Of a DNA stretch of 16,167 nt, positions 6,277-12,959 are shown piece after piece (position 1 is the first letter of the stretch; the number at the start of each line of letters is the position of its first letter). The DNA comes from an uncultured Eubacteriales bacterium (lineage in GTDB: Bacteria; Bacillota; Clostridia; Lachnospirales; Anaerotignaceae). The position numbers and the translations under genes are program-made. A model generated the notes under the pieces. That model was not told the DNA's origin and made no database searches. It worked only from the letters and a program-made list of their open reading frames with translations. The stretch covers positions 1 through 16,167 of the forward strand of contig URCD01000053.1 of the NCBI GenBank assembly GCA_900546215.1, in the 5' to 3' direction.

Positions 6277-6708
6277 TCAATCGTTTTTAGACAGTTTTTT
6301 TGACATTCTTATATGTGTTCCTTTCCCAGGTGTGGAATCCACATCAAGGCTGTCCATAAAAGTTTCCATAACGGTAAAGCCAAGACCGGAACGCTCAAGC
6401 TCCGGCCTTGATGTAAAAAGGGGAGTCATAGCCTTTTCAATATCTGTAATTCCTTTGCCGTAGTCTGTAATTTCTATGTAAATGTCTCTTCCCTCATAGG
6501 AGCATATCAGGCATATGTCACCGCTTGTCCCTTCATAGCCGTGAATTATTGAGTTTGTAACGGCTTCGGAAACAGCGGTTTTGATGTCTGTTATTTCCGA
6601 TACTGTGGGGTCTAAAGGGAGTATAAATGCCGCTACAGCCATTCTTGCGAATGATTCGTTCTGGGCAAGGGAAGAAAATGTCAGTGTCATGCTGTTTTTA
6701 TCTTTCAT
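6277..6708 (-). CDS. spoIIAB: Anti-sigma F factor and serine kinase SpoIIAB
   Basis: The 143-residue GHKL-fold protein binds SigF and also phosphorylates SpoIIAA. The ATP-binding motifs are present: N box EAVTNSIIHGYE (48-59, with the Mg-binding Asn), G1 box DYGKGI (82-87) and G2 box SGLGFTVM (107-114). Length and order match the family. The start ATG 6708 overlaps the end of spoIIAA by 11 bases and has AGGAGG at good spacing, so the two are translated in a coupled way, as expected for partners needing fixed stoichiometry. It is part of the spoIIAA-spoIIAB-sigF operon. Confidence 0.96.
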   Translation of the reverse strand: MKDKNSMTLTFSSLAQNESFARMAVAAFILPLDPTVSEITDIKTAVSEAVTNSIIHGYEGTSGDICLICSYEGRDIYIEITDYGKGITDIEKAMTPLFTSRPELERSGLGFTVMETFMDSLDVDSTPGKGTHIRMSKKLSKND

Positions 6709-7060
6709 TACTATGTACCTCCTGATTTATTCCGAGTATAGCGTCCTCGACTGTGCCGTAGGAATTTATAATCCTGTAAATGCCTGATATTGAAAGAATT
6801 CTGTCAGCCTCTTTTGACGGGCAGGCTATTGACAGGGTGCCGCCAAGGGCTGAAACTGTTTTATAGCGGCCTATTATCATGCCAATTCCGGAACTGTCCA
6901 TGAATTTTACACCTTTCATATCCAATACTAGATTATCGGCTCCGGATATATAAAGTTCGCGTTCTGTGAGACGGCGTATCTCCTCAGCGAAATGATGGTC
7001 AATATCTCCATTTATTTCGGCAACTATTGTTTTGCCTCGTTTCCTAAAATGAATATCCAT
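6698..7060 (-). CDS. spoIIAA: Anti-anti-sigma factor SpoIIAA
   Basis: The 120-residue STAS-domain protein frees SigF from SpoIIAB. The regulatory motif FMDSSGIGMIIGRYK (54-68) carries the Ser that SpoIIAB phosphorylates and the phosphatase SpoIIE dephosphorylates in the forespore. The preceding strand DNLVLDMKGVKF is typical for the fold. AAAGGAG stands nine bases before ATG 7060. It is the first gene of the operon. Classical regulation is by sigma-H; a degenerate sigma-H-like site is listed separately. Confidence 0.96.
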   Translation of the reverse strand: MDIHFRKRGKTIVAEINGDIDHHFAEEIRRLTERELYISGADNLVLDMKGVKFMDSSGIGMIIGRYKTVSALGGTLSIACPSKEADRILSISGIYRIINSYGTVEDAILGINQEVHSNER

Positions 7061-7130
7061 AAAAAAATACTCCTTTCATACCTCAATAAGGATATATTAA
7101 TATATAGCGTGTCCAAAAAATACAAAAACA

Positions 7131-7159
7131 ATTCGCAAATTTGGGCAAAAAAATACCCC
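7131..7159 (-). promoter_or_regulatory. Possible sigma-H-type promoter of the spoIIA operon
   Basis: On the minus strand GGGGTATTT (7159-7151) and TGCGAAT (7137-7131) resemble the sigma-H elements RNAGGAWWW and RNNGAAT, with a 13-base spacer. Two consensus positions fail in the -35, one fails in the -10, and the -35 overlaps the preceding terminator. The spoIIA operon is a known sigma-H target in Bacillus and Clostridium, which supports looking here. Confidence 0.3.
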
Positions 7160-7179
7160 ATTCTTGTTTAAGAATGGGG
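7147..7179 (-). terminator. Terminator of the cyclophilin gene
   Basis: CCCCATTCTT and AAGAATGGGG pair perfectly around a four-base loop and continue into TATTTTTTT on the minus strand, ten bases after the stop codon of the gene at 7190-7717. Confidence 0.9.
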
Positions 7180-7189
7180 CGGATATTTA

Positions 7190-7717
7190 TCAGCACTTTT
7201 CAACTTCAGGATATTCAATTCCAAATGTCTCAACAGTAACCTTTTTCATTTTCTGCTCTTCAAGCGGCTTATCCGAATAATTTGTTTTTGTATCAGCTAT
7301 AGCGTCAACAACCTCCATACCTTCTGTAACCTTGCCAAACGCAGCATATTCTCCGTCAAGATGGGGTGAGTCCTGATGCATTATGAAAAACTGTGAGCCT
7401 GCTGAGTCCTTCATCATGGATCTGGCCATTGACAAAACTCCTCTGCTGTGTTTAAGTGTGTTCTGTGAAAATCCGTTATGAGTGAATTCTCCTTTTATAC
7501 GGTAGCCGGGGCCGCCTGTCCCCTGACCGAGAGGGTCGCCTCCCTGTATCATAAAGCCTTTAATTACCCTGTGGAATATAACTCCGTCATAGAAATTTTT
7601 GTTTATAAGAGAAATGAAATTGTTTACCGTATTGGGAGCGTATTCAGGATAAAGCTCAGCCTTTATTATACCTCCGTTTTCCATCTCAATTGTAACAACA
7701 GGATTTTTGTCTGCCAT
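7190..7717 (-). CDS. ppiB: Peptidyl-prolyl cis-trans isomerase, cyclophilin type
   Basis: The 175-residue enzyme catalyses cis-trans isomerisation of Xaa-Pro bonds in folding proteins. The cyclophilin core is clear: FHRVIKGFMIQGGDPLGQGTG (catalytic Arg and Gln), then GVLSMARS, SAGSQFFIM, LDGEYAAFGKVTEGMEVVD. There is no signal peptide, so it acts in the cytoplasm. A longer frame begins at TTG/ATG-like codons up to 7744, but ATG 7717 (MADKNPVVTIE) lies eight bases after AAAGGA and fits the family start. It is a single gene with its own terminator. A TTGTCA-17-TCTGAT pair on the minus strand (7851-7823) is a possible promoter. Confidence 0.93.
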   Translation of the reverse strand: MADKNPVVTIEMENGGIIKAELYPEYAPNTVNNFISLINKNFYDGVIFHRVIKGFMIQGGDPLGQGTGGPGYRIKGEFTHNGFSQNTLKHSRGVLSMARSMMKDSAGSQFFIMHQDSPHLDGEYAAFGKVTEGMEVVDAIADTKTNYSDKPLEEQKMKKVTVETFGIEYPEVEKC

Positions 7718-8098
7718 ATTTATCATCCTTTCCGTTTTTTTCATATTTTTTATTGTTTAAAGCTGAAAACAGTTTACAGCTTTTCTTAACCTCTTATGAG
7801 AAAGCTTACAAAGCCGCATGAAATCAGACTTTATTTAGAAGTGATTGACAAGCTCTTAAATCTCTTTACAAGACATTTGGGCAAATTGGGCACCATTTAG
7901 GGCACCACATTCTTCTTTTAAGTCGGTACACATAGATCGTTTAAAGCGTATTTTGGGAGTGGTGGTATGAATATTACGGCTGAGACTTTTCTGTACTCCA
8001 AAGCAGGAAATACTGCTTGCCACTATTGTATACGCCATCTTTGCTGATGAGCATTTTTCCAATAAGGCGATTAAGTCAGCCAGATAAACCGTAAGTTG
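7718..8098. other. Gap with no credible gene; decayed DNA, hairpins and one copy of a direct repeat
   Basis: Near the cyclophilin gene there is a hairpin (AAAGCTG 7759-7765 and CAGCTTT 7777-7783) and a possible promoter (TTGTCA and TCTGAT, minus strand, 7851-7823). From about 7850 the sequence changes character. A 68-codon minus-strand frame at 7856-8062 has no ribosome binding site and no recognisable fold, and its frame continues upstream without a start. I read the region as a remnant of lost genes. It carries the left copy of the imperfect repeat flanking the acetyltransferase gene. Confidence 0.45.
7886..7916 (+). repeat. Imperfect direct repeat flanking the GNAT gene, left copy
   Basis: TTGGGCACCATTTAGGGCA, then CCACA, then TTCTTCT. 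The right copy at 8591-8615 shares TTGG, CACC, TAGGGCA and TTCTTCT in the same order and orientation, differing by a one-base gap, a three-base substitution and the absent CCACA. Confidence 0.45.
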
Positions 8099-8542
8099 TC
8101 ACTTCAACTTCATGTATAAAAGGGGATAGGCTTTCCCCTGTTCATCGTGGTCTGTTCTTTTATAGATTTGAAATCCCATGTGCTCATAGAATCCTTTTGC
8201 AAGGGGGTTTTGTTCATTAACAGCTAATTCTTTAATTAAATAATTTTCCATCCCATATTGCATTAACCGTTTCCCCAAGCCATTTCCTCTTTCTTCCGGT
8301 GTAATAAACAGCATTTCAAGCGTATGTTCTTCTATTCCCATAAAGGCAACAGGAATTTCACTCTCGTTCTCCACAATAATCAAATGAGCAACCTCATTAA
8401 TAGCTTGCGGGACATACGTCTTAATATCCTTTATTTCATTATCCGATAAAAATAAATGTGTCGCTCTTACAGACTTTTCCCACACTTCGATTAGTTGTTT
8501 ACTTAGAAACGGCGTTCTTTCTTTCACTTCAAAAATTCTCAC
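8099..8542 (-). CDS. GNAT family N-acetyltransferase, YjaB-like
   Basis: The 147-residue acetyl-CoA-dependent acyltransferase resembles E. coli YjaB. It has the early VWEKSVRATHLFLSDNEI motif, the acetyl-CoA loop FITPEERGNGLGKRLM (Q/RxxGxG/A type), then LAVNEQNPLAKGFYEHMGFQ and the closing YPLLYMKL. The substrate is not predictable; relatives act on small amines or protein lysines. The start is GTG 8542, preceded by a modest GGGG/TAAG site. The gene sits alone between two non-coding stretches that carry imperfect direct repeats, so it may be a separately acquired unit. Decayed flanks contrast with its intact frame. Confidence 0.85.
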   Translation of the reverse strand: MRIFEVKERTPFLSKQLIEVWEKSVRATHLFLSDNEIKDIKTYVPQAINEVAHLIIVENESEIPVAFMGIEEHTLEMLFITPEERGNGLGKRLMQYGMENYLIKELAVNEQNPLAKGFYEHMGFQIYKRTDHDEQGKAYPLLYMKLK

Positions 8543-8590
8543 TTTTATCTTACCCCAAATTACGATTTGTCGGTCTGGGCCTTATCCACT

Positions 8591-8615
8591 TTGGCACCCA
8601 ATAGGGCATTCTTCT
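8591..8615 (+). repeat. Imperfect direct repeat flanking the GNAT gene, right copy
   Basis: TTGGCACCCAATAGGGCA followed by TTCTTCT, matching the copy at 7886-7916 as described there. The distance between copies is about 705 bases and contains only the acetyltransferase gene and decayed DNA. Confidence 0.45.
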
Positions 8616-8748
8616 GACATATTGTCCATAATCTGTTTTCTGTAAGCTTAGTAGCTATGCGTATTTGTGGATGTTTTGACGACCTTGACTGGGTGGAAGA
8701 AATACTATTTTTTTCTGACCGCCAGTGTTTTTAAGGCTGTCAGAGAAT

Positions 8749-8757
8749 ATTATAACA
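8749..8757 (-). promoter_or_regulatory. Candidate extended -10 promoter upstream of the GNAT gene
   Basis: On the minus strand TGTTATAAT gives a perfect -10 with TGn extension, about 205 bases before the GNAT start. The -35 region is poor. The 256-base gap 8543-8798 otherwise holds only short open stretches without ribosome binding sites and an imperfect hairpin (CTGAC/GTCAG) with no T tract. Confidence 0.35.
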
Positions 8758-8798
8758 GGTATTTCCACTTCATGCACTAAATTATACTGTATAACTTC

Positions 8799-10007
8799 CT
8801 AATTTTTATCTATGTTTCTTATACTTGGTATTAGCCATGTCACAGCTGTGACAAGAAGACAGCCTGCTCCGCATATTAAAAACCATGTATGCACACCTGT
8901 CTGGTCTGCCAGAGGCCCTGATATAGCAAGACCTATAGGCATTGCCAATGACATTACACTGCCATAAAGGCCAAAAATCCTTCCAAGATACTCAGGGGCT
9001 ATACGCTCCTGCATTAGAGCCATCTGCGGACCGGAATAAAACGGAGACGAAAGCCCCATGAAGATACATAATACAGCAAATATAGCAAAGCTATTTTTAG
9101 GCAAAAGGCCTGATAGGGCGATTGAGCCTCCCATTAAGGCCATTGCCGAAATAATACTTACGGCACGGTTTTTAAACCCGCCCCATTTGCCAAGTATTCC
9201 GCCTCCAAGAAGCATACCAATTGCAAATGCTATTTCCGCAATTGACGCATGACGCGTAGTGCCGCCGAAATAATCCATGCACATCAGTGGGAATACAGCA
9301 TTTACAGGAGAAAATAAAACCATAAAGGCAGCTCCTGTCCAAAGAAGTGCAAAAAGACCTTTATCCTTCCTCATTATTGAGAAGCCTTCCTTAGTTTCTC
9401 CGAAAAGGCTTTTGCGCCTTGTTTTTTCCTTTCTGACCAGCTTTGGTATTTTTACGAAAGCAGTTGCTGCAGACGCTGCCACAGCGCCGGCCACATCCAG
9501 TGCCACCATCTGACTTATGCTCCAGATGGGAAAGAGCACGCCTGCTACAGCGGTTCCAGCAATATAGCCTATAGTCTGCAGTGACTGGGTATAGCCGGAA
9601 CATTTTGTAAGCTCGCTCTCTGGGACTATCAGCGGGGTTACGGCGCTGATAGCCGGCGTATGAAATGCGGTTCCAACACTTCTAAGCGCCAGAACAGCCA
9701 TAACAAGCCAAATTGGCAGGTTTCCCATGCTTGAGCATATGGCTATAATTAGGCTGACTGCCGCAATAAACATATCGGCAGAGATTATTGTAGCTTTTCT
9801 GTCCATTCTGTCTACTAAAGTTCCCGCAATGGTTCCAAGCAGCGCGGTAGGAAGAAATCCGGCAATCGACGCGATAGACAACACCAGTGCAGAACCGGTT
9901 TCAGCCGTTAGATACCAGATTAATGCCATTTGAAGAACAGAACTGGTCAATACGGATACAGCCTGACCAGACCAAAGTATAAAAAATTTCCTTTTCCAGT
10001 TATTCAA
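8799..10007 (-). CDS. MFS efflux transporter related to Mef(A)/Mef(E) macrolide pumps
   Basis: This 402-residue proton-driven antiporter has about 12 membrane helices. The N-terminus NNWKRKFFILWSGQAVSVLTS, motif A GTLVDRMDRK (62-71), VRSVGTAFHTPAISAVTPL-like stretch (ALRSVGTAFHTPAI), SGYTQSLQTIGYI, GLFALLW and PEYLGRIFGLYGSVMSLAMPIGL follow closely the sequence I remember for streptococcal Mef proteins. Macrolide export is therefore a reasonable guess but substrate choice is not proven. No partner ABC-F gene (mel/msr) is adjacent. The start is TTG 10007, seven bases after GGAGG. A nine-codon leader ORF ending in RLR lies 74 bases upstream with alternative hairpins between, suggesting drug-inducible expression. 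Confidence 0.87.
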   Translation of the reverse strand: MNNWKRKFFILWSGQAVSVLTSSVLQMALIWYLTAETGSALVLSIASIAGFLPTALLGTIAGTLVDRMDRKATIISADMFIAAVSLIIAICSSMGNLPIWLVMAVLALRSVGTAFHTPAISAVTPLIVPESELTKCSGYTQSLQTIGYIAGTAVAGVLFPIWSISQMVALDVAGAVAASAATAFVKIPKLVRKEKTRRKSLFGETKEGFSIMRKDKGLFALLWTGAAFMVLFSPVNAVFPLMCMDYFGGTTRHASIAEIAFAIGMLLGGGILGKWGGFKNRAVSIISAMALMGGSIALSGLLPKNSFAIFAVLCIFMGLSSPFYSGPQMALMQERIAPEYLGRIFGLYGSVMSLAMPIGLAISGPLADQTGVHTWFLICGAGCLLVTAVTWLIPSIRNIDKN

Positions 10008-10015
10008 TTTTTAAT

Positions 10016-10090
10016 CCTCCATAAATTATAATCCGTTTCTGTGGAAGCGGGTTATCGGAGTTTCTCAGATGACCCGCGTTTTTATCTGAG
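10016..10090 (-). promoter_or_regulatory. Candidate attenuator with alternative hairpins before the Mef-like gene
   Basis: Minus-strand pairing options: A, CTCAGAT (10090-10084, inside the leader's last codons) with ATCTGAG (10070-10064); B, GCGGGTCATC (10077-10068) with GATAACCCGC (10056-10047); D, CTTCCA (10047-10042) with TGGAGG (10021-10016, the Shine-Dalgarno of the pump); E, CCGCTTC with GAAACGG (10050-10033, one mismatch). B and E compete for CCGC; D and E compete for CTTCC. No T tract follows any hairpin in the direction of the pump gene, so control would be translational. Confidence 0.55.
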
Positions 10091-10111
10091 TCTAATTAAA
10101 ATTCCTGACAT
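10082..10111 (-). CDS. Leader peptide MSGILIRLR, candidate macrolide arrest peptide
   Basis: This nine-codon ORF starts ATG 10111 and stops TAA 10084-10082. Its ribosome binding site AAAAGGAGG with eight bases to ATG is the best in this part of the window. The peptide ends in Arg-Leu-Arg just before the stop. Arg/Lys-X-Arg/Lys is the known motif at which macrolide-bound ribosomes stall, as in the ErmD leader (MTHSMRLR...) and the Mef leader, which I recall as MTASMRLR. It lies 18 bases after the DUF975 stop and 74 bases before the start of a Mef-like pump gene. It is too short for ordinary gene callers. That it is translated and drug-responsive is inferred. Confidence 0.72.
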   Translation of the reverse strand: MSGILIRLR

Positions 10112-10129
10112 CGGTATTGCCTCCTTTTA

Positions 10130-10852
10130 TTAATGTTCCCAAGTATGATTTTCACGTTCCTGTTCAGAACGGTAATCTTCTTTTTTTTGCTGTGTATCTT
10201 CATTTTGACGTTCATTATTTCTGTTGTCAATATACTCAATTTTAAGTTCTCTGTAATAGTTTGCAAGAGAAGCGTTATAGTAGGGGAAAACATATAGACC
10301 GGCCAGTCCGGCAGTTGCGGCAGTTAGTATAATCCATCCAATAAATGAAAGGTCAAATAAAAAAAGCCCCCATTTTTTGCCGTCAGTCATTTTTTTGCTT
10401 ATTCTAATTGAATCAAGCGGGGAAAGCTCCGGACTTTCAGCCAGTATATACACCGCCATTTTATATCTGTACGCTGCTATTATTCCGGGAACAATAAGAA
10501 GCACAGACCATAATGATACGAATATAGTAATAAGCAGGAACAATAGAACCGCTCTGAAAATATTGTCAAAGCTCGAAAAAAATATTCCGGCATCGCTTTC
10601 TTTTTTTCCGGTTATGTTTAAAAACAGGTAAGCCGCTCCAAGTGTAAAGCCTGACAAAAGTATGAAAACAGCAATCCAGCGTATGTTATAGATTAAATTC
10701 ATGTGCCTTCTGAAAAGATGCATTAAGTTTTCCGCAGAAAACTGTATAAGCGGAAACATATAGATATTAAGAGCCGCTATAGGTATACAAAGACCCCAAT
10801 GTCCCTGTAAATCAAGCTTAGCATCATTTTTCATTTTTTGTCTGGAAATCAT
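10130..10852 (-). CDS. DUF975 family integral membrane protein
   Basis: The 240-residue protein has about five hydrophobic helices and a hydrophilic, charged C-terminal tail (from about 208, rich in Glu, Gln, Asn and Arg). The DUF975 signature is visible: LQGHWGLCIPIAALN at the start, IVPGIIAAYRYKMAVYILAESPELSPLDSIRISKKMTDGKKWGLFLFDLSFIGW in the middle (written here as one conserved block at about 127-180), and GLYVFPYYNASLANYYREL near the end. The family is common in Clostridia, function unknown. GAGGTGAT stands close before ATG 10852. A double TAA ends the frame, followed immediately by the leader ORF of the Mef-like gene, so the pump may be transcribed from this gene's promoter. Confidence 0.85.
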   Translation of the reverse strand: MISRQKMKNDAKLDLQGHWGLCIPIAALNIYMFPLIQFSAENLMHLFRRHMNLIYNIRWIAVFILLSGFTLGAAYLFLNITGKKESDAGIFFSSFDNIFRAVLLFLLITIFVSLWSVLLIVPGIIAAYRYKMAVYILAESPELSPLDSIRISKKMTDGKKWGLFLFDLSFIGWIILTAATAGLAGLYVFPYYNASLANYYRELKIEYIDNRNNERQNEDTQQKKEDYRSEQERENHTWEH

Positions 10853-10874
10853 TTTATCACCTCACAGTGTATCA

Positions 10875-10903
10875 ATTCTAGCATAAGAAATTTTAATTGT
10901 AAA
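10875..10903 (-). promoter_or_regulatory. Promoter of the DUF975 gene
   Basis: On the minus strand TTTACA (10903-10898), a 17-base spacer and TAGAAT (10880-10875) form a near-consensus sigma-A promoter 23 bases before the start codon. Confidence 0.7.
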
Positions 10904-10984
10904 TTAGTATGTACATTTATAAGATATTTGTAATGAATCGTGCTTCCACTTGCTTCTGCTTAAGTATGCTCAGCGTCAGGAATT

Positions 10985-11027
10985 TGTGAGAAAACCAGTG
11001 TTCCAATATCTATTATACATTCTCACA
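10985..11027. promoter_or_regulatory. Inverted repeat just upstream of the deo operon promoter
   Basis: TGTGAGAA (10985-10992) and TTCTCACA (11020-11027) are perfect 8-base inverted arms 27 bases apart. The right arm ends four bases before the -35 of the deoC promoter. It may be a split operator for a deo-type regulator or a looped site. No repressor gene is in the window. Confidence 0.4.
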
Positions 11028-11031
11028 TTTG

Positions 11032-11060
11032 TTGACACTCTTTACTAAAAATGATACGAT
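11032..11060 (+). promoter_or_regulatory. Sigma-A promoter of the deoC operon
   Basis: TTGACA (11032-11037), a 17-base spacer and TACGAT (11055-11060) stand 29 bases before the deoC start. This is the best-conserved promoter in the window. Confidence 0.85.
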
Positions 11061-11089
11061 AATCTTACACTAAAATAGGGAGGTGCTTT

Positions 11090-11734
11090 ATGGAACCAAA
11101 AGAAATATTGAGCCATGTGGACCATACTCTTTTAAAGCCTGTTTCTGACAGGAACAGCATAATAAAGCTGTGTTCTGAGGCCGTGGAGTACGCTGCTGCG
11201 TCTGTCTGTATTCCTCCGTCCTATGTTAAGGAAGTAAAAGGCATGTTTCCTTCGCTTAATGTATGTACGGTAATAGGCTTTCCTTTAGGCTACTGCACAA
11301 CGGATGTAAAGGTGTTTGAAACTGAAGATGCTGTTAAAAACGGGGCCGATGAGATAGACATGGTTATAAATCTTGGTGATGTCAAAAATGGGGATTTTGA
11401 TAAAATAAGGGCAGAAATAGCCGCTGTTAAAAAAGCAGCGGGAGATAAAATACTTAAGGTGATTATTGAGACGTGTTACCTTTCAGATGACGAAAAAATT
11501 TCATTATGCAAATGTGTTACCGATGGAGGGGCGGATTATATAAAAACGTCCACAGGATTCGGAGATGCAGGTGCAAAGCTTGAGGATATTGAACTATTTA
11601 AGAAATATATAGGCAATAATATAAAAATAAAAGCTGCCGGAGGAATAAGAACTAAGGAAGCTATGGAAGATTTTATAAACGCAGGCTGTGACAGGATTGG
11701 AACAAGCGGAGCGATCAGCGCGTTAAACAAATGA
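11090..11734 (+). CDS. deoC: Deoxyribose-phosphate aldolase
   Basis: The 214-residue enzyme cleaves 2-deoxyribose 5-phosphate to glyceraldehyde 3-phosphate and acetaldehyde, the last step of deoxynucleoside breakdown. The TIM-barrel class I motifs are present: HTLLKP near the start, GADEIDMVIN (85-94, Asp of the proton relay), KVIIETC, DYIKTSTGFG with Schiff-base Lys 152, and KAAGGIRT with the second Lys at 181. The length is normal for the short bacterial form. AGGGAGG stands before ATG 11090. It is first in an operon with deoD and cdd; products of the phosphorylase reach it after conversion to the 5-phosphate by a phosphopentomutase not in this window. Confidence 0.96.
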   Translation: MEPKEILSHVDHTLLKPVSDRNSIIKLCSEAVEYAAASVCIPPSYVKEVKGMFPSLNVCTVIGFPLGYCTTDVKVFETEDAVKNGADEIDMVINLGDVKNGDFDKIRAEIAAVKKAAGDKILKVIIETCYLSDDEKISLCKCVTDGGADYIKTSTGFGDAGAKLEDIELFKKYIGNNIKIKAAGGIRTKEAMEDFINAGCDRIGTSGAISALNK

Positions 11735-11757
11735 TGATAATTTAGGAGGAATTAATT

Positions 11758-12474
11758 ATGTCAGCTGCAAATACACCTACACCACATAACGCTGCAAAAT
11801 ACGGAGAGATAGCAAAAACGGTTTTAATGCCGGGAGACCCTTTAAGGGCTAAATTTGTTGCGGAAACATTTCTTACGGATGTTAAGCAGTTTAATGGAAT
11901 AAGAAATATGTTTGGCTATACAGGTATGTATAATGGCAAAGAGGTTTCCGTAATGGGAAGCGGCATGGGGATGCCTTCAATCGGAATTTATTCATACGAG
12001 CTTTTCAATTTTTATGATGTTGAAAATATAATTCGTATTGGAACCACCGGGGCTATTCATGACGGACTTAATCTGGGTGACCTTGTAATCGCTCAGGGCT
12101 CATGTACGGACTCTAATTTTGCAAAGCATTTTAACCTGCCGGGAACATTCGCGCCAATTGCAAGCTTTAAGCTTCTTAGGGGAGCCGTTGATGCCGCTGA
12201 ACAGCTTGGTGTTAAATATATGGTTGGAAACGTACTTTCAAGTGATGTATTTTATAATGAGAATTTTGACAGCTTCCTTCAGTGGCAGAAAATGGGCGTT
12301 CTGTGTGCTGAAATGGAGTCGGCTGCTCTTTATATGAATGCAGCTCAGGCCGGTAAAAACGCTCTTTGCGTTCTCACAGTATCAGACTGCCCAATGAAGG
12401 GGCTTGAAACAACAGCAGAGGAAAGACAGAATTCTTTCACTAATATGATGAAGGTAGCACTGTCTTTAGCATAA
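11758..12474 (+). CDS. deoD: Purine nucleoside phosphorylase, DeoD type
   Basis: The 238-residue enzyme splits purine (deoxy)nucleosides with phosphate into free base and (deoxy)ribose 1-phosphate. It has the hexameric, low-molecular-mass type motifs: MPGDPLRAK (24-32, phosphate binding), GSGMGMPSIGIYSYEL, IRIGTTGAI, EMESAALY (185-192, ribose binding) and VSDCP with catalytic Asp 210. An AGGAGG site precedes ATG 11758. The gap to deoC is 23 bases, so the two are cotranscribed and act in sequence in deoxynucleoside catabolism. A strong hairpin follows the stop codon, which may lower expression of the genes downstream. Confidence 0.96.
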   Translation: MSAANTPTPHNAAKYGEIAKTVLMPGDPLRAKFVAETFLTDVKQFNGIRNMFGYTGMYNGKEVSVMGSGMGMPSIGIYSYELFNFYDVENIIRIGTTGAIHDGLNLGDLVIAQGSCTDSNFAKHFNLPGTFAPIASFKLLRGAVDAAEQLGVKYMVGNVLSSDVFYNENFDSFLQWQKMGVLCAEMESAALYMNAAQAGKNALCVLTVSDCPMKGLETTAEERQNSFTNMMKVALSLA

Positions 12475-12480
12475 AAATTG

Positions 12481-12505
12481 AAAGCGGCCTAAGCGGCCGC
12501 TTTTT
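12481..12505 (+). terminator. Terminator hairpin between deoD and cdd
   Basis: AAAGCGGCC and GGCCGCTTT pair perfectly around TAAGC, followed by TT. It lies six bases after deoD and 20 before cdd, inside what otherwise looks like one operon. I see no promoter in the short gap before cdd, so it probably acts as a partial terminator or an mRNA-stabilising 3' end. Confidence 0.82.
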
Positions 12506-12524
12506 AATATAAGGAGGCTTTATT

Positions 12525-12947
12525 ATGACTCATAAAGAATTGGTTCTTGAAGCAATTGAGGCCAGAAAAATGGCATATGTGCCTTATTCAGGCTATATGG
12601 TCGGAGCTGCTTTGCTTACAGCGGACGGAAAGGTTTACAGAGGATGTAATGTTGAAAACGCCGCTTATTCTCCAACTAACTGTGCTGAAAGGACGGCTTT
12701 TTTCAAGGCTGTATCAGAAGGCGAGAGGAAGTTTGAGGCAATAGCCGTAATCGGAGCCCATAAGGATGCCAAGCCGGAGGATTTTGGATATTTTTATCCC
12801 TGCGGTGTATGCAGACAGGTTATGATGGAATTTTGTAATCCAAATGAATTTAATGTGATAACAGCCAGAAGTGCTGATGACTTTACTGTTTATAAGCTTA
12901 AGGAGCTTCTTCCAAACGGATTTGGCCCCAGCGATTTAAGCTTCTGA
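12525..12947 (+). CDS. cdd: Cytidine deaminase
   Basis: The 140-residue homotetrameric-type zinc enzyme converts cytidine and deoxycytidine to uridine and deoxyuridine. The first zinc motif TNCAERTA contains Cys 53 and the catalytic Glu 55; the second, PCGVCRQ, contains Cys 93 and Cys 96. VPYSGYMVGAAL and NVENAAYS bind the nucleoside. The length is normal. AAGGAGG with seven bases to ATG 12525 is a strong start. It continues the salvage operon after an intergenic hairpin, and the next gene follows after 12 bases. Confidence 0.96.
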   Translation: MTHKELVLEAIEARKMAYVPYSGYMVGAALLTADGKVYRGCNVENAAYSPTNCAERTAFFKAVSEGERKFEAIAVIGAHKDAKPEDFGYFYPCGVCRQVMMEFCNPNEFNVITARSADDFTVYKLKELLPNGFGPSDLSF

Positions 12948-12959
12948 TTAGGAGAAATT

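Noticed and set aside
7742..7744. Longer start for the cyclophilin gene at 7744
   Set aside because: The nine extra residues include the ribosome binding site of ATG 7717 and are not typical for the family.
7856..8062. A 68-codon minus-strand frame as a real gene
   Set aside because: It lacks a ribosome binding site, the frame stays open upstream of its ATG, composition is unlike a folded protein and it includes one of the direct repeats. It is treated as decayed DNA.
10047..10077. Hairpin GCGGGTTATC/GATGACCCGC followed by GTTTTT read as an intrinsic terminator
   Set aside because: The T run is on the plus strand, where no gene ends. In the direction of the flanking minus-strand genes no T tract follows, so it fits a regulatory hairpin better.
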